The position numbers were made by a program, and so were the translations under genes. Shown piece by piece: positions 57,830 to 64,000 of a stretch of 64,000 nucleotides of DNA (positions are counted from its first letter, which is position 1; the number at the start of each line of letters is the position of its first letter). The notes under the pieces are model-generated. The model saw only the letters and a list, made by a program, of their open reading frames with translations, searched no databases and had not been told where the DNA came from. The stretch comes from JBLUOA01 sp048060095 (GTDB lineage Bacteria > Pseudomonadota > Alphaproteobacteria > Rhodobacterales > Rhodobacteraceae): contig NZ_JBLUOA010000001.1 in the NCBI RefSeq assembly GCF_048060095.1, forward strand, positions 806,001-870,000. The letters are read 5' to 3'.

Positions 57830-60800
57830 ATGAGCACTGATCCCCGATTCATTCACCTGCGCGTCCATTCCGAATATTCCCTGCTGGAAGGGGCCGTACC
57901 GGTCAAGAAAATGGCGGGGCTATGCGAGCGGGCGAGGATGCCCGCCGTTGCGCTGACCGACACCAACAACATGTTTGCGGCGCTCGAATTCTCCGTCACT
58001 TTAGCGGATGCAGGCATTCAACCCATCGTCGGCTGTCAGGTGGATCTCGAAACCCAGACCGAGGCCGCGCCCGGTCGAAACGTCCTGCCTGACCCGCGAC
58101 CGGTTGTTCTGCTGGCGCAGAACGAGACCGGCTACGAGAACCTGATGAAACTGTCGAGTTGCCTTTATCTTGATGCCGAAGGGCAGCGGGCGCAGGTGAC
58201 GGTGGATGAACTTGGCGCGCATTCGGACGGTTTGATTTGCCTGACGGGTGGCCCCGACGGGCCGGTCGGCAAACTGCTCCGCGCCGGAAACCGCGACGCG
58301 GCAGAGGCATTGATGACCCGCCTTGCGTCCTTCTACCCAGATCGCCTTTATGTCGAACTGCAACGCCACCCCGGCGAGGGCGGACAGACGACCGAAGCCG
58401 AACGCGCGACGGAACGCGGATTCGTCGAAATGGCCTATGCAATGAACCTGCCGCTGGTTGCCACGAATGACGTCTATTTCCCGAAACCCGAGATGTATGA
58501 GGCGCATGATGCGCTGATCTGCATCGCGGACGGGGCGTATGTGGATCAACAACAACCGCGCCGCCGTCTGACACCGCAGCATTACTTTAAGTCACCGCAG
58601 GAAATGGCGACGCTGTTTGCGGACTTGCCAGAGGCGCTGGAAAATACCGTAGAAATCGCCCGCCGCTGCGCCTTCAAAGCCTACCGTCGCGACCCGATCT
58701 TGCCAAAATTCGCGGATGATGAGGTGGATGAACTCCGCCGCCAAGCCAAGGCTGGCTTGGTTGAACGCCTAAAGGTGATCCCGCACGCCGCACCGGTCGA
58801 GGAATACGAAGCCCGGCTGGAGTTTGAACTCGACATTATCCAAGGCATGGGCTTCCCCGGCTACTTCTTGATCGTTGCGGATTTCATCAAATGGGCCAAG
58901 GATAACGACATCCCGGTTGGCCCCGGCCGTGGGTCGGGCGCGGGCTCGCTCGTCGCGTATGCGCTGACGATCACCGACCTTGACCCGCTGCGCTATTCGC
59001 TGCTGTTCGAACGCTTCCTGAACCCCGAACGGGTGTCGATGCCGGACTTTGACATCGATTTCTGCATGGATCGCCGGGAAGAAGTCATCCGCTATGTGCA
59101 GGAGAAGTATGGCCGCGATAAGGTCGGCCAGATCATCACCTTCGGCGCACTATTGTCCAAGGCCGCCGTGCGCGACATTGGCCGGGTTTTGCAGATGCCG
59201 TACGGGCAGGTGGATCGCCTGTCAAAAATGATCCCGGTCGAAGGCGTGAAGCCTGTGTCCATCGAAAAAGCGCTCGCCGATGAGCCGCGATTGCGGGAAG
59301 AGGCGAAAAACGAAGAGGTCGTGGACCGGCTGTTGACCTATGGCCAACAGGTAGAGGGGTTGCTGCGGAATGCCTCAACCCACGCCGCGGGGGTGGTGAT
59401 CGGGGACCAACCGCTTGACGCGCTGGTGCCGCTATATCAAGACCCGCGATCCGACATGCCCGCCACCCAGTTCAACATGAAATGGGTGGAGCAGGCGGGG
59501 CTGGTGAAGTTCGACTTCCTTGGCCTGAAGACGCTAACGGTGATCCAGAACGCGGTTGATCTGATCCTTGGCACTGGCCGCAATCTGAACGAGGCTGCAG
59601 ATGGCCGCGTGCTGTATGAGCCGCCTGAAGGTGTTGAAAACGACATCGGCGCGATCCCCTTGGATGATGAAGCGAGCTATCGGCTTTACGCTTCGGCCAA
59701 AACGGTGGCAGTGTTTCAGGTTGAAAGCTCTGGCATGATGGACGCGCTGAAGCGGATGCGGCCAACCTGCATTGAGGATATCGTTGCGCTGGTGGCGCTG
59801 TATCGGCCCGGCCCGATGGAGAATATCCCGACCTATTGCGAGGTGAAGAACGGGCAAAAAGAATTGGAATCGATCCACCCGCTGATCGACCATATCCTTG
59901 AAGAAACCCAAGGCATCATTGTCTATCAGGAACAGGTGATGGAAATCGCACAGGTGATGGCGGGATACTCACTTGGCGGCGCTGACCTTCTGCGCCGGGC
60001 GATGGGTAAGAAAATCGCGGCCGAAATGGCGAAGGAGCGCCCGAAATTCGTCAAGGGCGCTGAGGCGAACGGCGTCGACAAGAAGAAGGCGCAGGAAGTC
60101 TTCGATCTGCTTGAGAAATTCGCAAACTACGGCTTCAATAAATCGCACGCGGCGGCCTATGCGGTGGTCAGCTATCAAACCGCTTGGCTGAAGGCGAACC
60201 ATCCGGTTGAATTCATGGCCGGCGTGATGAACTGCGATATCCACCTGACGGACAAACTCGCGGTTTACTTTGAAGAAGTGAAGAAGCGGCTGGAGTTGCC
60301 GTATGTCGCGCCGTCGGTCAACCGCTCTCAGGCGATGTTTGCGGTTGAAAACGGTGCGCTCGTCTATGCGCTCGGTGCGCTGAAAAACGTCGGTGTTGAG
60401 GCGATGAAACTGATCGTCGACGGGCGCGGCGACAAGCCGTTCGTGAACCTTTACGATTTCGCCCGCCGGGTCGATTTGAAGCGTGTCGGCAAGCGCCCGA
60501 TGGAGATGCTCGCCCGCGCCGGGGCGTTTGATGAACTGGACAAGAACCGCCGCAGGGTGTTCGACAGCCTTGATTCGTTGGTGAATTACTCCGCCGCGGT
60601 GCATGAACAGCGGGCGTCAAACCAGGTGTCCCTGTTTGGTGAGGCGGGCGATGACCTGCCCGAACCGCGCCTAAGCCCGGCGGACGACTGGCTGCCCGCT
60701 GAACGGCTGGCGGAGGAGTTCAAGGCCATCGGGTTCTATCTGTCCGGCCATCCGCTTGACGATTACCTGCCAGCGCTGCGGCGCAAGAAGGTGATGACCC

Positions 60801-61327
60801 TGTCGGAGCTTGAGGAAAAAGCCATGAGCGGGGCGCTGGTGGCGAAGCTATGCGGCACGGTCGCCGGGCGGCAGGAAAGGAAATCCGCGCGGGGCAACCG
60901 ATTTGCTTTCGCTCAACTTTCCGATCCGACGGGGGGGTATGAGGTCACGATATTCTCCGACACGCTCGAAGCGGCGCGGGATTATCTGGAAACTGGCTCG
61001 AACGTGGTTGTGACGGTCGAGGCGACGATGGAATCCGAGCAGTTGAAACTGCTGGCCCGCGCGGTGCAGCCGGTGGATACGGTGACGGCGGATGCCGGGT
61101 CGATGGGTCTTAAGATATTCATCGACAATGCGGACGCGGTGCCTGCGGTTGCATCGGTTCTGGGCCGGGCTGAGGCGCGGACAAAGGGGCCGGTCAGCCT
61201 GTGCCTGATGGGTCAGGGGCTGCCCGGAGAGGTCGAAATTCAGCTAAAGCGCGACTACCCCCTTAACATGCAAATAAAAAGCGCGATCAAAAGCTTGGAC
61301 GGCGTTATGGATGTGCAGGAAGTCTAA
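57830..61327 (+). CDS. dnaE: DNA polymerase III alpha subunit
   Basis: The 1165-residue replicative polymerase starts with a PHP domain (FIHLRVHSEYSLLEGAVPVKK, to about 300). The polymerase core holds GPGRGSGAGSLVAYALTITDLDPL and the catalytic aspartates in MPDFDIDFCMDRREEVIRYV; NYGFNKSHAAAYAVVSYQTAWLK follows at about 770. An OB-fold (GNRFAFAQLSDPTGGYEVTIF) and C-terminal tau-binding region finish it. Length is normal for DnaE1, with no intein. The ATG at 57830 is preferred to a GTG three codons earlier. Confidence 0.96.
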   Translation: MSTDPRFIHLRVHSEYSLLEGAVPVKKMAGLCERARMPAVALTDTNNMFAALEFSVTLADAGIQPIVGCQVDLETQTEAAPGRNVLPDPRPVVLLAQNETGYENLMKLSSCLYLDAEGQRAQVTVDELGAHSDGLICLTGGPDGPVGKLLRAGNRDAAEALMTRLASFYPDRLYVELQRHPGEGGQTTEAERATERGFVEMAYAMNLPLVATNDVYFPKPEMYEAHDALICIADGAYVDQQQPRRRLTPQHYFKSPQEMATLFADLPEALENTVEIARRCAFKAYRRDPILPKFADDEVDELRRQAKAGLVERLKVIPHAAPVEEYEARLEFELDIIQGMGFPGYFLIVADFIKWAKDNDIPVGPGRGSGAGSLVAYALTITDLDPLRYSLLFERFLNPERVSMPDFDIDFCMDRREEVIRYVQEKYGRDKVGQIITFGALLSKAAVRDIGRVLQMPYGQVDRLSKMIPVEGVKPVSIEKALADEPRLREEAKNEEVVDRLLTYGQQVEGLLRNASTHAAGVVIGDQPLDALVPLYQDPRSDMPATQFNMKWVEQAGLVKFDFLGLKTLTVIQNAVDLILGTGRNLNEAADGRVLYEPPEGVENDIGAIPLDDEASYRLYASAKTVAVFQVESSGMMDALKRMRPTCIEDIVALVALYRPGPMENIPTYCEVKNGQKELESIHPLIDHILEETQGIIVYQEQVMEIAQVMAGYSLGGADLLRRAMGKKIAAEMAKERPKFVKGAEANGVDKKKAQEVFDLLEKFANYGFNKSHAAAYAVVSYQTAWLKANHPVEFMAGVMNCDIHLTDKLAVYFEEVKKRLELPYVAPSVNRSQAMFAVENGALVYALGALKNVGVEAMKLIVDGRGDKPFVNLYDFARRVDLKRVGKRPMEMLARAGAFDELDKNRRRVFDSLDSLVNYSAAVHEQRASNQVSLFGEAGDDLPEPRLSPADDWLPAERLAEEFKAIGFYLSGHPLDDYLPALRRKKVMTLSELEEKAMSGALVAKLCGTVAGRQERKSARGNRFAFAQLSDPTGGYEVTIFSDTLEAARDYLETGSNVVVTVEATMESEQLKLLARAVQPVDTVTADAGSMGLKIFIDNADAVPAVASVLGRAEARTKGPVSLCLMGQGLPGEVEIQLKRDYPLNMQIKSAIKSLDGVMDVQEV

Positions 61328-61339
61328 CCTGCGCCGACC

Positions 61340-61546
61340 CTACCAATGCGGCGGTTTCTGATCCGCAAGCGGGACAGAGCCGCCGGAGTCATATTCCCGC
61401 TCGGCCTCTCTCCGCATCAGCATATCGACCTGTTTCGTGAGCTTTGACAGGTCTTTTTCCTGCCGCGCGATGACACCTGACAGGTCATCCACGGTGCGGG
61501 ACAGGTGGGCGATTTGCTCTTCCAGATGGGTGCGATCTTCGGACAT
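61340..61546 (-). CDS. slyX: SlyX-family protein
   Basis: A 68-residue coiled-coil protein: HLEEQIAHLSRTVDDLSGVI then ARQEKDLSKLTKQVDMLMRR, ending SVPLADQKPPHW, the conserved SlyX tail with PPHY/W. Function unknown. The ATG at 61546 is the conserved start; sequence further upstream in frame is GC-rich filler. It converges on dnaE with 12 bases between stops. Confidence 0.9.
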   Translation of the reverse strand: MSEDRTHLEEQIAHLSRTVDDLSGVIARQEKDLSKLTKQVDMLMRREAEREYDSGGSVPLADQKPPHW

Positions 61547-61699
61547 GAAAGCGGCATAGCGCGGGGGCACGGGCGCGGCAAGGGTCTCGCCACCGGTTAA
61601 TCGCGCGATATTTCCCGCCCAGGACACGCCCCCATAGCTTGCCCCCGCGCGACCCACGGGCTACACCCCGCCGCGAGACGGACCCGAAGGATTGGACCG

Positions 61700-63352
61700 A
61701 TGGCCAAACAAAAGAAACAGCCCCGCCCCAAGGCCGAAACGCCGAAGGGCTTTCGCGACTATTTCGGTGCAGAGGTCGAAACGCGGCGAGAGATGCTCGA
61801 CGCGATCGCAGGGGTTTACCATCGCTACGGGTTCGATGCGCTGGAAAGTTCCGCCGTTGAAACGGTCGAGGCGCTTGGCAAGTTCCTGCCCGACGTGGAC
61901 CGCCCGAACGAAGGCGTTTTCGCGTGGCAGGAGGATGCCGAGGACGAAAAGCCCGGCGACTGGCTGGCGCTGCGCTATGACCTGACTGCGCCGCTCGCCC
62001 GTGTTTATGCTCAATATAAGGACAAGCCGCTTCCTGGCTTGGATGAGAGTTTGCCGACCCCCTATCGCCGCTACGCGATGGGACCGGTGTGGCGGAACGA
62101 AAAGCCGGGGCCGGGGCGGTTCCGGCAATTCTACCAATGCGACGCGGATACGGTCGGCACGAATAGCATGGCGGCGGATGCCGAGATTTGCGCGATGCTG
62201 GCGGATACGCTGGAGGAGGTTGGGATACCGCGCGGGGATTACATCATCCGGGTGAATAACCGGAAGGTGTTGAATGGGGTTTTGGAGGCGGCAGGCCTTT
62301 CCGGTGAGGGCAAAGAGAGCGAGCGAGGTATCGTTCTTCGAGCAATCGACAAGTTGGACAGGCTTGGTTTTGAAGGTGTCCTTTCCCTTTTGAGAGCAGG
62401 GCGTAAGGACGAGAGTGGTGACTTTACTGAAGGCGCAGGTCTGTCAATCGAGCAAGCAAATCGAATTCTAGCGTTTGTTGGCGCCAAAGATAACGTGGTC
62501 AGTTCTTCGTTCTTTACACTCGAAGGACACGAAGGAAAGACTCCGGCGGAGTGGTCAAACGAGCTAGGACGAGTAGGCGTGTACGCGTCTGGTGGCCGAA
62601 CCGACGAAGAAACTGGTCGAGCCTACAATCGACACATCTGCGCAGCGCTCAGAAATTTGGTCGACGAGAGCGAGGTTGGATTGCAAGGCGTCAACGAACT
62701 CGAACAAATCGCTGACCTCCTCGCTGCCCAAGGCTACGGTCCCGACCGCATCGTCATCGACCCATCTGTCGTCCGGGGTCTCGGCTACTACACCGGTCCC
62801 GTCTACGAGGCCGAACTGACCTTTGACATCACTGATGACAAGGGACGCGTGCGGCAGTTTGGGTCGGTCGCTGGGGGTGGTCGGTATGACGACCTCGTGA
62901 AGCGGTTTACCGGGCAGGCGGTGCCTGCGACGGGGATTTCGATTGGAGTGGACCGATTGCTCGCCGCGTTGCAGATGAAGGGGCGGATGTCCCGGCAGGT
63001 GCATGGGCCGGTCGTTGTCACCGTGATGGACCGGGACCGGATGGCCGATTATCAAGCGATGGTGGCGGAGTTGCGGAATGCGGGTATTCGCGCCGAAGTC
63101 TACCTCGGCAATCCGAAGAATTTTGGCAATCAGTTGAAATACGCGGATAAACGCGGCTCTCCGGTGGCGATCATTCAGGGGGGTGACGAGGCGGAGCGTG
63201 ATGTAGTTCAGATCAAAGACCTGATCCTTGGAGCGAAGATTGCCGAAAGCGCGACCCATGACGAATGGAAAGCCCAGCCCGCGCAGCGCGAAGTGCCGCG
63301 CGGTGATCTGGTCGATGAGGTGCGAAAAATCCTCTCCGCGTCCGAGGGTTGA
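61700..63352 (+). CDS. hisS: Histidyl-tRNA synthetase with an anomalous central segment
   Basis: The 550-residue class II synthetase charges tRNA-His. Motif 1 lies in the N-terminal third, the histidine-A-type motifs are RYAMGPVWRNEKPGPGRFRQ and VVRGLGYYTGPVYEAELTF, and GSVAGGGRYDDLV precedes the anticodon domain. It is about 50 residues longer than I expect for this group (about 490-500). DNA from about 62290 to 62700 (residues about 197-334) is clearly less GC-rich and uses different codons than both flanks. The frame is intact and all catalytic motifs lie outside the odd segment, so the enzyme should work. Confidence 0.92.
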   Translation: MAKQKKQPRPKAETPKGFRDYFGAEVETRREMLDAIAGVYHRYGFDALESSAVETVEALGKFLPDVDRPNEGVFAWQEDAEDEKPGDWLALRYDLTAPLARVYAQYKDKPLPGLDESLPTPYRRYAMGPVWRNEKPGPGRFRQFYQCDADTVGTNSMAADAEICAMLADTLEEVGIPRGDYIIRVNNRKVLNGVLEAAGLSGEGKESERGIVLRAIDKLDRLGFEGVLSLLRAGRKDESGDFTEGAGLSIEQANRILAFVGAKDNVVSSSFFTLEGHEGKTPAEWSNELGRVGVYASGGRTDEETGRAYNRHICAALRNLVDESEVGLQGVNELEQIADLLAAQGYGPDRIVIDPSVVRGLGYYTGPVYEAELTFDITDDKGRVRQFGSVAGGGRYDDLVKRFTGQAVPATGISIGVDRLLAALQMKGRMSRQVHGPVVVTVMDRDRMADYQAMVAELRNAGIRAEVYLGNPKNFGNQLKYADKRGSPVAIIQGGDEAERDVVQIKDLILGAKIAESATHDEWKAQPAQREVPRGDLVDEVRKILSASEG

Positions 63353-63355
63353 GTG

Positions 63356-64000
63356 ATGACGCCGAAGACTGATTTGCGGGCCGAAGCCGGGCGACTGATG
63401 GCTTTTTTCGAGGCGGCGGGGGCCGTGCCGGTTGAGGCGGATATCCTGCAGCCTGCGGAAATATTGCTGGACCTTTACGGGGAGGATATTCGCGCGCGGG
63501 CTTATGTGACGTCGGACCCGCTGCGGGGCGAGCAGATGCTGCGGCCGGATTTCACGGTGCCGGTGGTGCAGATGCATATGGCGGATGGGGCGGAGCCTGC
63601 GCGGTATACCTATGCCGGGGAGGTCTTCCGCAAGCAGGAGGACTACTCCGACCGCGCGAGCGAATATCTGCAAGTCGGCTATGAGGTGTTTGACCGCGAA
63701 AACCCGGCGGCGGCGGACGCAGAGGTGTTCGCACTGTTCAACGAGGTGCTTGCGCCGCACGGTTTGCGGGCCGCGACGGGCGATATCGGGATTTTGATGG
63801 CCGCCGTCCGCGGGTTGTCGACGACGGAACGACGCAAGGAAGCCCTGCTGCGGCACCTGTGGCGACCCCGGCGGTTTCGGGCGCTGCTCGATCGATTTGG
63901 CGGGCGGGTGGCGGCGTCGAAGCCGCGCCAGAAACTATTGAAACTGCTGGAAACGAACTCCGTCGATTTGCTGGTCAGCGATGCCGGCGCCCAGATCGGG
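63356..64000 (+). CDS. hisZ: ATP phosphoribosyltransferase regulatory subunit (3' end cut by window)
   Basis: 215 codons are visible with no stop. The product starts MTPKTDLRAEAGRLMAFFEA and resembles a catalytically reduced histidyl-tRNA synthetase: LRPDFTVPVVQMHM, ARYTYAGEVFRKQEDYSDR and ASEYLQVGYEVFDRENPAAA match HisZ. HisZ binds short-form HisG and confers histidine feedback in the first step of histidine synthesis. It starts 3 bases after hisS; a GTG one codon earlier is also possible. hisG is expected next, outside the window. Confidence 0.93.
   Translation, partial: MTPKTDLRAEAGRLMAFFEAAGAVPVEADILQPAEILLDLYGEDIRARAYVTSDPLRGEQMLRPDFTVPVVQMHMADGAEPARYTYAGEVFRKQEDYSDRASEYLQVGYEVFDRENPAAADAEVFALFNEVLAPHGLRAATGDIGILMAAVRGLSTTERRKEALLRHLWRPRRFRALLDRFGGRVAASKPRQKLLKLLETNSVDLLVSDAGAQIG

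Noticed and set aside
61700..63352. hisS as a frameshifted or pseudogene because of its odd centre
   Set aside because: The frame is open over 550 codons, and the class II motifs before and after the odd segment are intact.

Overview
The window is a 64 kb piece of a high-GC alphaproteobacterial chromosome, almost certainly from the Rhodobacteraceae/Roseobacteraceae (marine roseobacter type). The evidence is a ScfR/PccR-type propionate regulator next to pccB, a tiny Cys-Gln-Gln lipoprotein and a DUF6497-like gene between pccB and pccA, a perM-hdaA-ppk-ppx cluster, hisS followed by hisZ, and a choline cluster that includes choline sulfatase. I cannot decide the genus. Both ends cut a gene: an amidohydrolase on the left, hisZ on the right. 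I see no rRNA, tRNA, insertion sequence, phage, CRISPR array or defence island. This is ordinary chromosomal backbone, and I found no clear case of a wholly new system.

Layout. 1-3 kb: purine deaminases (8-oxoguanine deaminase-like, guanine deaminase) around a secreted CAP-domain protein. 3-14.4 kb: housekeeping and transport (mgtE, 5-formyl-THF cyclo-ligase, YmdB-like phosphoesterase, two DMT exporters, two SLC13/TrkA-C permeases, two LysE-type exporters, an Lrp regulator, YebC). 14.4-23.7 kb: a divergent choline/glycine-betaine locus. Leftward are choX, a sugar-O-methyltransferase-like gene, choW and choV (uptake). Rightward are betI, betC, betB and betA (choline-O-sulfate to choline to betaine aldehyde to betaine). 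One BetI-type operator lies in the shared promoter. 24-40 kb: the propionyl-CoA to succinyl-CoA region: pccR, an MFS efflux gene, pccB, several small genes, pccA, two unknown genes and methylmalonyl-CoA mutase. TTTGCAAA-type sites precede both pccR and pccB. 40-48 kb: a TerB/J-domain protein, a nuclease-fold protein, then ppx, ppk, hdaA and perM on the minus strand. 48-57.6 kb: one leftward purine unit in which xdhA-xdhB-xdhC overlap directly into an ABC nucleoside/purine transporter ending with a BMP-type binding protein. 57.8-64 kb: dnaE, slyX, hisS and partial hisZ.

How it fits together. Purine uptake (BMP-ABC), xanthine oxidation (Xdh) and guanine/8-oxoguanine deamination form one catabolic theme split over two places. 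Choline uptake and oxidation form a second, and propionyl-CoA assimilation a third.

The points most worth a second look are: a 33-bp repeat found three times just after stop codons; the methyltransferase gene inside the cho operon, behind a strong hairpin; two structured intergenic regions with intrinsic terminators that suggest small RNAs; competing inverted repeats after betA; an anomalous, extended central segment of hisS; and a possible 35-residue membrane peptide inside the purine transporter operon.
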